Positions 8,659 through 16,969 are shown, numbered from the stretch's first letter. The stretch is 28,127 bases of DNA from Colimorpha sp045642445 (GCA_045642445.1 JAZUIX010000223.1:1-28127), one strand, 5' to 3'. The notes: a model not told the origin generated them from the sequence alone. Program-made: numbers and translations.

Positions 8659-8868
8659 TCAGTCGTTGCGTTTTACCTTGCGATATAGACCCTTGCCAAT
8701 TTTTTCAACGAACAATCTATTCTGCCATGATAGACCACGTTCGGTACAGGGGTACTACACTTCACACAAACCTCGCACAGTTGTTCTCTGTTGAACTGGT
8801 CGGAAGTGCTGCATACGTTTCTGTGAACAACCTCTTCCTCCTCTTGTTTTTTCACTATCCACAAAAAG

Positions 8869-8897
8869 CAAAGGGCTGCCCGTGGGGCGGCCCTTTG
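8869..8897 (-). terminator. Terminator of the small lipoprotein gene
   Basis: CAAAGGGCTGCCC and GGGCGGCCCTTTG form a 13-bp stem with one wobble pair around a GTG loop. On the minus strand it is followed by CTTTTTGTG. It lies 27 bp past the stop codon of the lipoprotein gene. Confidence 0.8.
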
Positions 8898-8924
8898 TTT
8901 GTAATGAAGTATTGGTCTCAATAA

Positions 8925-9374
8925 TTAATTGCTGGAGGAGCCGAGCACCTGCAACAGCTGTAGGAGCGCCGTGGCGGTGTTGACGCTGTTGGAGATGTTG
9001 GCGGCATTGACGTTGAGCCCCGTCACGGTGTTCATCTTGTTGATGATGTTGTCGACGTTGGCCGAGGTGATGATGCCTGCACCACCGGCAATCATTCCGG
9101 CTGCAAAGGCTTTCTTGAAGGCTTCGTCGGATTTGTTGTTGCGATAATTGGTGTAGCCGGTGGCCACGGTGAGGGCTGCGGCAAGGTCGTTGGCGTTGCT
9201 GAGACTCACGGTGCCGGTGGCACGATAAGAGTTGTAAAGGGTGATAAGTGCGCTTGCGGTGTTGCGTCCGCTGCTCTTTGCAGCAGACTCGCTGCTGGAG
9301 GAACCTCCCATGCTGCCACATGACATAAAGGCCATTGTGGCAACACACATCATAATGATACTGAGCTTTTTCAT
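8925..9374 (-). CDS. Small predicted lipoprotein, function unknown
   Basis: The 149-residue product has a lipoprotein signal (MKKLSIIMMCVATMAFMSCG) with lipid-anchored Cys19. A Ser-rich linker (GSMGGSSSSESAAKSS) follows, then an Ala/Asn/Thr-rich, probably helical domain with a small hydrophobic Gly/Ala patch (AAGMIAGGAGI). It is most likely anchored in the outer or inner membrane facing the periplasm. No family was recognised. It has its own promoter and terminator, so it is an independent single-gene unit, divergent from pruA. Confidence 0.8.
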   Translation of the reverse strand: MKKLSIIMMCVATMAFMSCGSMGGSSSSESAAKSSGRNTASALITLYNSYRATGTVSLSNANDLAAALTVATGYTNYRNNKSDEAFKKAFAAGMIAGGAGIITSANVDNIINKMNTVTGLNVNAANISNSVNTATALLQLLQVLGSSSN

Positions 9375-9412
9375 GGTGTTATTTTGATTTTTGTTGATAA
9401 TATTCTACGATG

Positions 9413-9420
9413 CAAAAGTA
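9413..9420 (-). promoter_or_regulatory. -7 box (TACTTTTG) of the small lipoprotein gene
   Basis: Read on the minus strand, TACTTTTG matches TAnnTTTG and lies 38 bp upstream of the ATG at 9374. It is back to back with the pruA promoter, about 30 bp away. Confidence 0.6.
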
Positions 9421-9450
9421 CATTTTTATTCTCATATTGAAAAAAAATTG

Positions 9451-9458
9451 TATATTTG
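9451..9458 (+). promoter_or_regulatory. -7 box (TATATTTG) of pruA
   Basis: TATATTTG fits TAnnTTTG and lies 62 bp before the pruA ATG, in an AT-rich divergent intergenic region. No clear TTTG -33 box is seen at the usual spacing. Confidence 0.6.
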
Positions 9459-9520
9459 CAAATCATTTTTAACGAATATTCATTATTAATTAATAACATT
9501 AATACGATTTAACAAGTCCT

Positions 9521-11155
9521 ATGAACAACACCATTTTCACATTCCCCAAGCCTGAGAACGAACCTGTTCTTGGTTACAAACCTGGCAGCCCCGAGCGTAA
9601 AGAAATTCGCAAGGCCCTCGAAGAATTGTACAATAAGACCACCACGATTTATCCCATTATTGGTGGCAAAGAGGTGAAAACAGCCGAAATGGGCGAGATA
9701 GTCATGCCTACCGACAACAAGCATGTGCTCGCCAAGTATTACAAGGTTACCGAAAAAGAGGTGAAGGCCGCCATAGCAGCCTCAATGAAGGCACACGAGG
9801 AGTGGGCCAACACGCCTTGGCTGGATCGCGCCAGCGTGATGCTGCGTATCGCCACCCTCATCAGCGGCAAGTACCGCTGGCTGATCAATGCCGCCACAAT
9901 GTTGGGTCAGGGCAAGACCACGATGCAGGCCGAAATCGACTCGGCATGTGAGCTGGTGGATTTCCTGCGCTACAATGCTTTCTATGCTTCGCAGATCTAC
10001 AGCGACCAGCCTTGCAGCGACAAGGGCACGCTGAACTATGTTACCTATCGTCCTTTGGAGGGCTTCGTGTTCGCCATCACCCCGTTCAACTTTACCTCCA
10101 TCGCCAGCAACCTCTGCCTCAGCCCCGTGCTGATGGGCAATGTGTGCATCTGGAAGCCTTCGACCACCGCTATGCTGTCCAACTACCTGCTGATGAAGAT
10201 CTACAAAGAGGCAGGCCTTCCCGACGGCGTGGTGAACTTCCTGCCCGGCAGCGGTGCTTTGATTGGCAATGTGGCTTTTGCCGACGAGAACCTCGCTGGT
10301 GTGCATTTCACCGGCTCCACCGGCACTTTCAAGAGCTTCTGGAAACAGATTGGCGACAATATTGACGTTTACAAGACCTATCCTAAGATTGTCGGCGAAA
10401 CGGGCGGCAAGGACTTTATCTTTGCCCACAAGTCGGCTGATCCCGACCAGGTGGCTACCGCCATCGTTCGTGGCGCTTTCGAGTTCCAGGGTCAGAAGTG
10501 TTCGGCCGCTTCGCGTGCCTATCTGCCCAAGAGCCTGTGGCCCAAGGTGGAGAAGATTGTCGGCAAGATGATCAAGGAAATCAAGGTGGGCGATGTGCGC
10601 GACTTTAGCGCTTTCGTGAACGCCGTGATCGACGAGGCTTCGTTTGACAACTGCATGCGCTATATCGACCATGCCAAGAAGAGCAAGGATGCCGAGATCG
10701 TTTTCGGCGGCGAGGGCGACAAGAGCAAGGGCTGGTTTATCCAACCTACCGTCATCCTGGCCAAGACACCCAAGTACAAATCGATGTGCGAGGAGATTTT
10801 CGGACCCATCATCACCATCTATGTGTATGACGATGCCGACTACGAGAAGACGCTGCACCTCTGTGACGAGACTTCGCCCTACGCCCTCACGGGTGCCATC
10901 TTTGCCAACGACCGTGCCGCTCTGCGTCAAGGTGCCGAGATACTGAAATATGCCGCAGGCAACATCTACTACAACGACAAGCCCACCGGCGCAGTGGTCG
11001 GTCAGCAGCCCTTTGGAGGTGCCCGTGCCAGCGGTACCAACGACAAAGCAGGTTCGTACCTCAACCTTATCCGTTGGACAAGCCCGCAGGCCATCAAGGA
11101 GACTTTCGACCCTGCTCGCGACTATAAGTATCCTTTCATCAGCAACGCTGAATAA
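9521..11155 (+). CDS. pruA: 1-pyrroline-5-carboxylate dehydrogenase
   Basis: The enzyme oxidises P5C/glutamate semialdehyde to glutamate with NAD, the second step of proline degradation. The 544 residues fit the stand-alone P5CDH form. Aldehyde dehydrogenase motifs are present: WKPS (Lys212, NAD binding), HFTGST (262-267), GETGGKD with Glu293, FQGQKCSAASR with catalytic Cys327, and IFGPII. The N-terminal FTFPKPENEPVLGYKPGSPE is characteristic of P5CDH rather than other aldehyde dehydrogenases. No proline dehydrogenase gene is in the window. The gene has its own promoter and is closed by a terminator. Confidence 0.93.
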   Translation: MNNTIFTFPKPENEPVLGYKPGSPERKEIRKALEELYNKTTTIYPIIGGKEVKTAEMGEIVMPTDNKHVLAKYYKVTEKEVKAAIAASMKAHEEWANTPWLDRASVMLRIATLISGKYRWLINAATMLGQGKTTMQAEIDSACELVDFLRYNAFYASQIYSDQPCSDKGTLNYVTYRPLEGFVFAITPFNFTSIASNLCLSPVLMGNVCIWKPSTTAMLSNYLLMKIYKEAGLPDGVVNFLPGSGALIGNVAFADENLAGVHFTGSTGTFKSFWKQIGDNIDVYKTYPKIVGETGGKDFIFAHKSADPDQVATAIVRGAFEFQGQKCSAASRAYLPKSLWPKVEKIVGKMIKEIKVGDVRDFSAFVNAVIDEASFDNCMRYIDHAKKSKDAEIVFGGEGDKSKGWFIQPTVILAKTPKYKSMCEEIFGPIITIYVYDDADYEKTLHLCDETSPYALTGAIFANDRAALRQGAEILKYAAGNIYYNDKPTGAVVGQQPFGGARASGTNDKAGSYLNLIRWTSPQAIKETFDPARDYKYPFISNAE

Positions 11156-11165
11156 TATTGTATAT

Positions 11166-11200
11166 AAAGCGCCGGGTTTTCACCGCTCGGCGCTTTTTTT
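11166..11200 (+). terminator. Terminator of pruA
   Basis: AAAGCGCCG (11166-11174) pairs with CGGCGCTTT (11188-11196) around a 13-nt loop and runs into a T tract. It starts 10 bp past the pruA stop and ends only 8 bp before the next ATG, so the downstream gene depends on read-through or on a promoter that was not recognised. Confidence 0.85.
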
Positions 11201-11208
11201 ATAAAAAG

Positions 11209-11931
11209 ATGAAGAAACATTTACTACTCCTGCTAACATTGCTTACAGTTGCCGGTGCCGCGAAGGCACAAGAGGCAACGACCGACTCGGCAGCTTCGCC
11301 GAAAGAACGTACACGCCATTTCGCCCTCGGTGTGCTGGGCGGCATGGATCGAAACTATCACACTGTGGATATGGCCTACATGACGGAGTTCAAATACGAC
11401 AAGTACAGCCCTGGCTATACTTTCGGCATTCAGGCCACATACGCCCCGCTGAAATGGTTTTCGTTGAGAACTGATGTGGTGATGGTTCAGAAGAATTACC
11501 ACATGGATCACGTGCTCCCGCAGCAAAGAATCAACACCAATACGACGACCGAAAACAATTATCTGAATGTGCCCGTAACGTTGCGTCTGTCGCTGGGACG
11601 GGCGTTCCGTGTCCATGTCTTTGGAGGCGGATATGTGGGTTACTGGCTGAGCAGTCGCAGGTACGGCGTGTCGTATTCAATGTCGCACGAAGAGGATGCC
11701 GACAAGTTTGACGAGGTGCGGCCCTTCAACGAGGTGCGCGACAACAGGTTTGATGCAGGCTTGGTGTATGGAGCAGGCATCAGCGGAATCATCATCAAGA
11801 AGATAGAGGTGGGCGCCGAGGTGCGCTGGTTCTACGGTTTGACCGATATTCAGAACAACTATATGCGCCATCAGAGTCCGAGATACAACACCACGTTTAT
11901 GATTCAGGGAGGTGTTTCGTATTGGTTGTAA
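11209..11931 (+). CDS. PorT-like outer membrane beta-barrel protein
   Basis: The 240-residue protein has a signal peptide (MKKHLLLLLTLLTVAGAAKA, then QEATTDS) and a barrel domain. Its features are HFALGVLGGMDRNYHTVD near the start, repeated Tyr/Phe-rich strands, GYTFGIQATYAPLKWFSLRT, LRLSLGRAFRVHVFGGGYVG, and a final strand FMIQGGVSYWL. This fits the PorT/OMP_b-brl group. The in-frame start at 11158 would run through the pruA terminator, so the ATG at 11209 before the signal peptide is chosen. The S41 lipoprotein gene follows 48 bp later and may be co-expressed. The function is unknown. Confidence 0.75.
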   Translation: MKKHLLLLLTLLTVAGAAKAQEATTDSAASPKERTRHFALGVLGGMDRNYHTVDMAYMTEFKYDKYSPGYTFGIQATYAPLKWFSLRTDVVMVQKNYHMDHVLPQQRINTNTTTENNYLNVPVTLRLSLGRAFRVHVFGGGYVGYWLSSRRYGVSYSMSHEEDADKFDEVRPFNEVRDNRFDAGLVYGAGISGIIIKKIEVGAEVRWFYGLTDIQNNYMRHQSPRYNTTFMIQGGVSYWL

Positions 11932-11953
11932 TTCCGAATTGTTGTAATTCCGA
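11925..11953 (+). repeat. Two direct copies of GTTGTAATTCCGA
   Basis: The 13-mer occurs at 11925-11937 and 11941-11953 (16-bp period). The first copy contains the stop codon of the barrel gene, so this looks like a small tandem duplication of the gene end. Confidence 0.7.
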
Positions 11954-11979
11954 GTTCTCGATTTAAAAGTTTTTAATCA

Positions 11980-13296
11980 ATGAAAAAGAGTATAATTGTT
12001 TCTATATTATTTGTTGTTCTTTTCACGGCATGCCGCAAGGAACCCGTGGAATTGATCAATCCGAATATGCGTTTCAAAAACTGCAAGACATACGTGCAGC
12101 AGTTTGAGGCGGTGTGGGAAGGCATGGATCAGGGGTATATGTACTGGGAGGTGGACACGGTGGATTGGGACGCGCGATATGAGAAATATCTGCCCGTGTT
12201 CCAAGATTTCGATTCTCGCCCAGCCAATCATCCAGTCAATCCGCGTGAATATAAGAACGCATGGAAGGGCCTCTTTGCAGGTTTGACCGACCACCACCTG
12301 TTTGTTCGTTGCTGGAATCCCAAACAGCAGTTCGATACCGAATACGAGGTGAATCCGGGAAGCGACGAGGTGCACTCGCGCGACTACTACCATTGGACCG
12401 ACTCCTATACGCAGTTGAAGGTGTTGAAAAACATGGAGGGTGTGGAGAAATTCTTCGGTTTTGATGGTGCGAGCTATGGCACCATTAATTTCCCCATGTC
12501 TTACAGCTGTCAGTTGCCGGGCAAAACTGAGGACAAGAAAATTGCTTATCTTCGTTTCTCAAGTTTCCAATTCTCGGAGGCATTGTACTATATGGAATAT
12601 CTGAACGAGAGTGACCGTGGCAAATACCAGCATGCTTTCTACAATTTCTTCGGCAACTACACTTTGTCGGGTGTTACAGGTAAAGGCTGGCCCAACAGCG
12701 ATGAGGTGGAAGCCTTGATTATCGACGTGCGAGGCAACAATGGTGGCAGCACAGCCGACTTGAACGCATTGATAGGCTGTCTTGCTCAGCAACGCACGCA
12801 TGTGGGCTACACTCGCGTGAAAGAGGGTGTGGGACGTTTGGATTATAGCGCATGGACACCTTATTATGTGCACTGTCCGGGCAATCACATGAAGGAGGCA
12901 AAGCCCATCGTGGTATTGGCCGATGTGAATTCGGTCAGTTGTGCCGAGTTGGCTACCATGCTCATCAAAAATCTGCCCAACGGTATCTTTATCGGAGAGC
13001 GCACTTTTGGAGCCACAGGCGCACTTCTTTCCAACAGCGAGTCATCGCATGATTTGTTCTACAACGGCTGTTTTGGCGATCCCGATTACTATACCTACGG
13101 CGAGCCTTCTTATCCGCATGTGTTCGACTATTATGTCTACACCAGCACCTACCACTTTGTGAATGTCAACAAAGAGGCAGTGGAAGGCATAGGTGTGATA
13201 CCCGACATCGAGGTGAAGTACAATGAGGAACACCTGTATCAGGGCATCGACGACCAGCTCAATCGTGCACTTGAGTACTTAAGGACTGGGAAATAA
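11980..13296 (+). CDS. S41 family (C-terminal processing type) peptidase lipoprotein
   Basis: The 438-residue protein has a lipoprotein signal (MKKSIIVSILFVVLFTACRK, lipid Cys18). The second half carries an S41 catalytic core: a strand followed by ALIIDVRGNNGGST, then VVLADVNSVSCAEL, where Ser320 in VSCAE fits the nucleophile of the usual SSAGE-type motif, then GIFIGERTFGATGAL. No clear PDZ domain is seen between the N-terminal region (WEGMDQGYMYWEVDTVDWD, a tricorn/S41-like N-domain) and the core. Its substrate is unknown. The last 38 bp overlap, tail to tail, the binding-lipoprotein gene on the other strand. Confidence 0.85.
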   Translation: MKKSIIVSILFVVLFTACRKEPVELINPNMRFKNCKTYVQQFEAVWEGMDQGYMYWEVDTVDWDARYEKYLPVFQDFDSRPANHPVNPREYKNAWKGLFAGLTDHHLFVRCWNPKQQFDTEYEVNPGSDEVHSRDYYHWTDSYTQLKVLKNMEGVEKFFGFDGASYGTINFPMSYSCQLPGKTEDKKIAYLRFSSFQFSEALYYMEYLNESDRGKYQHAFYNFFGNYTLSGVTGKGWPNSDEVEALIIDVRGNNGGSTADLNALIGCLAQQRTHVGYTRVKEGVGRLDYSAWTPYYVHCPGNHMKEAKPIVVLADVNSVSCAELATMLIKNLPNGIFIGERTFGATGALLSNSESSHDLFYNGCFGDPDYYTYGEPSYPHVFDYYVYTSTYHFVNVNKEAVEGIGVIPDIEVKYNEEHLYQGIDDQLNRALEYLRTGK

Positions 13297-14152
13297 TTTT
13301 TACAGCTTCGATATTGCGGGGCACTTGGAGGTCAATCATGCCGCTTTCGATGGCTATGACGCGCCCCTCTTTTACGGCACTGAGTCTGTCGTAAGGCGAT
13401 GTGTGGCAGAATGTGGCAGCATCTTCTTTGCGGATGATGATATAGTCGGGGTCGCTCTGCATGAGGCTCTCGAGGCTGAAACTCCAACCTTCCATATTGG
13501 CGGCAATGTTGCGTCCTCCAGCCATAGTGATAATGTCGTTGATGAAAGAATTGCCTCCTGCGGTAAAGTTGCCGCTTGAACCAAACCCCACCACATAATA
13601 TACCGAAGGTCTGTCACCATCATCGGGGCGAGGCAGGGCCATGGTTTCTTTTTGCAGATGAAGAACGAGGCTGTCGGCTGTTTCAGGACGACCGATAAGG
13701 TTGCCTATCTTGGCGATGTTGTCGTATAAACCATCGAAACGGTGCTGCTCAATCACGCAGACGGTGGGGACACCCATTTGGGCCAATTGGTCGGTATTTT
13801 TCTTGGGTATCATGGAACCGCTGATGACCAGGTCGGGGTTCAACGTCAGGATTTTTTCGTTGTTGAGGTTGCTGATTCCTCCGATGCTTTCGATATTGAT
13901 CGCCTGAGGAGGATATGTGCAGAAATCGGTGCGACCTACGAGCAACTCCTCGGCTCCGAGGGCGAAGATTATTTCGGTTACAGCGGGGGATGTGGAAACG
14001 ATGCGAGTAGGGGAGACGGGCACCTGCACAGTGCGGCCATAGTCGTCGTTCACGGTGGTCGTGTCACCCTCAGAGCGCTCCTGGGTTGCACATGAGGCCA
14101 AACATAGCATTGCTGCCAAAAGCAGCGAAAGTCTTATTCGAAGAAAATTCAT
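13259..14152 (-). CDS. ABC transporter substrate-binding lipoprotein (BtuF/FepB-like)
   Basis: The 297-residue product starts with a lipoprotein signal (LLLAAMLCLASC, Cys21). It continues with the helical-backbone binding fold of the corrinoid/iron-siderophore family: DDYGRTVQVPVSPTRIVSTSPAVTEIIFALGAEELLVGRTDFC, then SIGGISNLNNEKILTLNPDLVI. The ligand is probably vitamin B12, another corrinoid or a metal chelate; sequence alone does not decide. An upstream in-frame ATG at 14182 would overlap fabG and add 10 residues before the signal, so 14152 is chosen. The gene begins 7 bp after fabG, an apparent two-gene operon, but no permease or ATPase gene is adjacent. Its 3' end overlaps the S41 gene by 38 bp. 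Confidence 0.85.
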   Translation of the reverse strand: MNFLRIRLSLLLAAMLCLASCATQERSEGDTTTVNDDYGRTVQVPVSPTRIVSTSPAVTEIIFALGAEELLVGRTDFCTYPPQAINIESIGGISNLNNEKILTLNPDLVISGSMIPKKNTDQLAQMGVPTVCVIEQHRFDGLYDNIAKIGNLIGRPETADSLVLHLQKETMALPRPDDGDRPSVYYVVGFGSSGNFTAGGNSFINDIITMAGGRNIAANMEGWSFSLESLMQSDPDYIIIRKEDAATFCHTSPYDRLSAVKEGRVIAIESGMIDLQVPRNIEAVKIISQSLSTQVHD

Positions 14153-14159
14153 AGGGCCG

Positions 14160-14906
14160 TCAAGCATCTTCCATGCCGCCACAGACGTGCATCACATCGC
14201 CGGTGTTGTAGGAACCGAGTTCGGAAGCATAGTACAGGCAGGCATTGGCCACCTCTTCGGGGGTGCCGGGGCGGCGTAAAGGTATGCGGGTCTGCCAATA
14301 ATTTTTCATCTGCTCGGGAATGTCGCCTGTCATCTCGGTGACGATGAAGCCGGGAGCAACAACGTTGACACGGATGCCGCGAGCGCCAAGTTCCTTCGCG
14401 GCTGCTTTGCTGAAGCCAATGATGCCGGCTTTTGAGGCGGCGTAGTTGGTTTGGTTATAGTTGCCTGCAATGCCTACTACGGAGCTGATATTTACAATGC
14501 TGCCATGCCCCTGTTTCCACATCGAGGGTTGCACGGCCTTGGTCATGCAGAAAACCGATTTGAGGTTGGTGTCGATCACATTGTCCCACTGTTCCTCGGT
14601 CATGCGTTTGAGGGCGGAGTCGGCGGTGATTCCTGCGTTGTTGACGAGAATGTCGACATGTCCAAAATCGTTGAGCACATCGGCCACAAAGGCTTGTGCT
14701 TGGCCGAAGTCGGCAACATTGACGGCATAGCCTTTGGCCTTTATGCCCAAAGATTGGAGTTCCTGCTCCACCTGAATCATTTTCTCGTTGCGGGTGCGTC
14801 CACAGAAAGCGATGTGGCACCCTTCTTTTGCAAATCGGATAGCGATAGCGTTGCCGATGCCCCGTGTGGCACCTGTGATGATGGCAACTTTGTCTTGTAG
14901 TAGCAT
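14160..14906 (-). CDS. fabG: 3-oxoacyl-[acyl-carrier-protein] reductase
   Basis: FabG reduces 3-ketoacyl-ACP with NADPH in type II fatty acid synthesis. The 248 residues and short-chain dehydrogenase motifs agree: TGATRGIG (11-18), NNAGI (89-93), Asn114, Ser142 in NISSVVG, and Tyr155 with Lys159 in YAASKAG. The positions sit four residues after those of E. coli FabG, as expected. The frame starts at an ATG 28 bp after the gapA terminator hairpin. The binding-lipoprotein gene follows by 7 bp, which is an unusual partner. General SDR ambiguity remains, but similarity to FabG is high throughout. Confidence 0.9.
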   Translation of the reverse strand: MLLQDKVAIITGATRGIGNAIAIRFAKEGCHIAFCGRTRNEKMIQVEQELQSLGIKAKGYAVNVADFGQAQAFVADVLNDFGHVDILVNNAGITADSALKRMTEEQWDNVIDTNLKSVFCMTKAVQPSMWKQGHGSIVNISSVVGIAGNYNQTNYAASKAGIIGFSKAAAKELGARGIRVNVVAPGFIVTEMTGDIPEQMKNYWQTRIPLRRPGTPEEVANACLYYASELGSYNTGDVMHVCGGMEDA

Positions 14907-14933
14907 AGTTTAGTTGTGATTTAAAAAAGAAGG

Positions 14934-14970
14934 AAAAGGGAGCCATCTGCAAAGCAGGCAACTCCCTTTT
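14934..14970 (-). terminator. Terminator between gapA and fabG
   Basis: AAAAGGGAG (14934-14942) pairs with CTCCCTTTT (14962-14970), with an inner CTGC/GCAG helix. Read on the minus strand it lies just after the gapA stop and is followed by a pyrimidine-rich, T-rich run. It would end gapA transcription or reduce read-through into fabG. Confidence 0.8.
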
Positions 14971-14988
14971 GAAATTCAATTCAGAGAA

Positions 14989-15996
14989 TTAGAGCAGGGT
15001 GGCCAGCTTTGCGGCGAGGTCGCCAACGCGGGTGCTGTAGCCCTTCTCATTGTCGTACCAAGAGACAACCTTCACGAAGTTGCCATCCATGACCTGGGTG
15101 AGCAGGCTGTCGAAGATGGAACTGTGGGTGTTGTCGATGATGTCGATGCTGACGATAGGCTCGTCAACATACTGCAGAACACCTTTCATGGGGCCTTCGG
15201 CGGCTTCCTTGATAGCGGCGTTGATTTCTTCCTTGGTGACGTTGCAGTTCATCTCGGCGGTGAGGTCAACAACAGAACCATCGGGAGTGGGGACGCGCAT
15301 GGCGAAACCGTCCAGTTTGCCCTTCATTTCGGGGATAACCAGACCCACGGCCTTGGCAGCACCGGAGGAGGTGGGGATGATTGAAACGGCGGCAGCACGG
15401 GCACGACGGAGGTCGCTGTGGGGCTGGTCGAGAATCTTCTGGTCGTTGGTGTAGCTGTGGATGGTGTTCATCAAACCACGCTTGATACCGAATTTGTCGT
15501 TGAGGACCTTGGCGACGGGGGCCAAGCAGTTGGTGGTGCAGCTGGCGTTGCTGACGAGCTGCATCTCTTTGGTCAGGACATTGTCGTTGACACCCATGAC
15601 GACGGTGGCATCCACATCGTCAGCCTTGCCTGCGGGAACAGTGAGGATGACCTTCTTGGCGCCAGCGATGATGTGCTTCATCATCTGTTCGCGTTTTTTG
15701 AAGAGACCGGTGGATTCGACAACGATGTCGATACCGAGTTCTTTCCAAGGAAGGGCCTGTGGGTCGCGCTCTGCATAGATGCGGACCTTCTTGCCGTTCA
15801 CAACGAGGTATTCGCCTTCGGCGTGCACTTCACCGTCAAAATTGTCGTGGACAGAGTCGTATTTGAACAAATAAGCGAGGGTGTCTGCACTGGTGAGGTC
15901 ATTGACTGCTACGATGTCCAGCTCGGGATGAGCCAGCATAGCGCGGAAGGACATACGTCCAATACGGCCGAAACCGTTAATTGCAACTTTTGCCAT
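14989..15996 (-). CDS. gapA: Glyceraldehyde-3-phosphate dehydrogenase
   Basis: This is glycolytic GAPDH: G3P plus NAD and phosphate to 1,3-bisphosphoglycerate. The 335 residues are standard. The Rossmann motif INGFGRIGR (6-14) opens the protein. VNDLT carries Asp33, which favours NAD over NADP. The catalytic loop is SNASCTTNCLAP with Cys153. The C-terminal WYDNEKGYSTRV is typical. The gene has its own promoter on the minus strand, divergent from mtgA, and a terminator. Confidence 0.97.
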   Translation of the reverse strand: MAKVAINGFGRIGRMSFRAMLAHPELDIVAVNDLTSADTLAYLFKYDSVHDNFDGEVHAEGEYLVVNGKKVRIYAERDPQALPWKELGIDIVVESTGLFKKREQMMKHIIAGAKKVILTVPAGKADDVDATVVMGVNDNVLTKEMQLVSNASCTTNCLAPVAKVLNDKFGIKRGLMNTIHSYTNDQKILDQPHSDLRRARAAAVSIIPTSSGAAKAVGLVIPEMKGKLDGFAMRVPTPDGSVVDLTAEMNCNVTKEEINAAIKEAAEGPMKGVLQYVDEPIVSIDIIDNTHSSIFDSLLTQVMDGNFVKVVSWYDNEKGYSTRVGDLAAKLATLL

Positions 15997-16049
15997 AGTA
16001 TATTGTTTTTTAAATGTTTATAAAATAACCTTGGGTTAAATTCATTTTA

Positions 16050-16057
16050 CAAATATA
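16050..16057 (-). promoter_or_regulatory. -7 box (TATATTTG) of gapA
   Basis: Read on the minus strand, TATATTTG matches TAnnTTTG, 53 bp upstream of the gapA ATG. A TTTA at the -33 position (19 bp further upstream) matches TTTG at three of four bases. The box is divergent from the mtgA promoter and about 30 bp from it. Confidence 0.65.
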
Positions 16058-16087
16058 CATTTTTTTTTAATAATGGTAAAAAAATTG

Positions 16088-16095
16088 TAATTTTG
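16088..16095 (+). promoter_or_regulatory. -7 box (TAATTTTG) of mtgA-xerD
   Basis: TAATTTTG fits TAnnTTTG and is 22 bp before the mtgA ATG, preceded by a T-rich tract. It would drive the mtgA-xerD pair. Confidence 0.6.
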
Positions 16096-16117
16096 CACCC
16101 GTTTTTTAAGAAAAAAG

Positions 16118-16966
16118 ATGACTAAAAAGACTAAAAAATCAAAGAAGAAAAAAGGGCTGAAAAGCTGGAAACAGCTCGGCTTTGGTGGCAAGTTGTGGCG
16201 CGTAATATGGGTGACAATACTTGCCGTGTGGGGATTCACAATTTTTCAAGTGGCGTTCTGTGCCGTCTTCAACCCTCCGCTCACCCCCCTCATGGTGCAG
16301 CGTTTTTTCGAACAAGTGTTTGATTCGGATCGCACCGTGCGCTTTGAGCGCGACTATGTCTCCATCGACGATATTTCCCCCAACCTGGTCAACGCAGTAG
16401 TTGTGGCCGAAGACGGACTCTTCATGTATCATCACGGCTTCGATGTCAAGCAGTTGAAGCAGGCCTATAAGGAAAACCAGCGTGGACGTCGTGTGCGAGG
16501 TGGAAGCACCATCTCCATGCAGACGGCCAAAAACTGCTTCCTGCCCCACAAACGCAGCATGCTCCGCAAGGCCGCCGAAGCCTACTACACCTCGCTCATA
16601 GAGCTGGTTTGGGGCAAGAAACGCATCATGGAATGCTACCTCAACATCGTGGAGTTCGGCGATGGAATCTACGGCTGCGAAGCGGCCAGCCAGCACTATT
16701 TCGGCCACCCCGCGAGCAAACTCTCCAAACACGAGGCTGCCCTTCTCGCCGCCTCGCTTCCCGCACCCCTCAAACGCAACTCGGCACATCCTTCCTCTTA
16801 CCACCGAGGCTATGCCTCCACCATCCAAGGACGCATGTCCAAATACGGGCGTATCAACCTCGATGCCAAACGCGAAGACCTCAACAAAAAATATGTCAAA
16901 CAGATGGATGAAGGCCTCTTCGACTTCGTCATCTGGATGATAGATCAGAAAAAGAAAGGCAAATAG
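16118..16966 (+). CDS. mtgA: Monofunctional peptidoglycan glycosyltransferase
   Basis: This GT51 enzyme polymerises lipid II into glycan strands outside the inner membrane. The 282 residues start with a very basic cytoplasmic tail (KKTKKSKKKKG), one membrane segment (about 27-51), then the GT51 domain with all key motifs: AEDGLFMYHHG with catalytic Glu98, GGSTISMQTAKN (128-139), RKAAEAYYT, and KKRIMECYLNIVEFG (168-181). No transpeptidase domain follows, so it is the monofunctional form. xerD begins 3 bp after the stop, which implies translational coupling. Confidence 0.95.
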   Translation: MTKKTKKSKKKKGLKSWKQLGFGGKLWRVIWVTILAVWGFTIFQVAFCAVFNPPLTPLMVQRFFEQVFDSDRTVRFERDYVSIDDISPNLVNAVVVAEDGLFMYHHGFDVKQLKQAYKENQRGRRVRGGSTISMQTAKNCFLPHKRSMLRKAAEAYYTSLIELVWGKKRIMECYLNIVEFGDGIYGCEAASQHYFGHPASKLSKHEAALLAASLPAPLKRNSAHPSSYHRGYASTIQGRMSKYGRINLDAKREDLNKKYVKQMDEGLFDFVIWMIDQKKKGK

Positions 16967-16969
16967 GCC

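Larger units (their letters stand above)
7977..8868. other. Long, mostly non-coding intergenic region
   Basis: About 0.9 kb separates two terminators that face each other (7934-7976 on the plus strand and 8869-8897 on the minus strand). It holds one doubtful small ORF on the minus strand (7997-8236), an AT-rich tract, a segment at about 8398-8470 with short complementary pieces (CTTCG with CGAAG, TCGTTG with CAACGA), and an inverted pair of 7-bp arrays (8491-8518 and 8631-8658). No recognisable RNA gene or promoter was found. Confidence 0.6.

Noticed and set aside
8727..8924. 65-codon plus-strand frame near the lipoprotein terminator
   Set aside because: It runs through the terminator hairpin, lacks a promoter and has no protein-like conservation signal.
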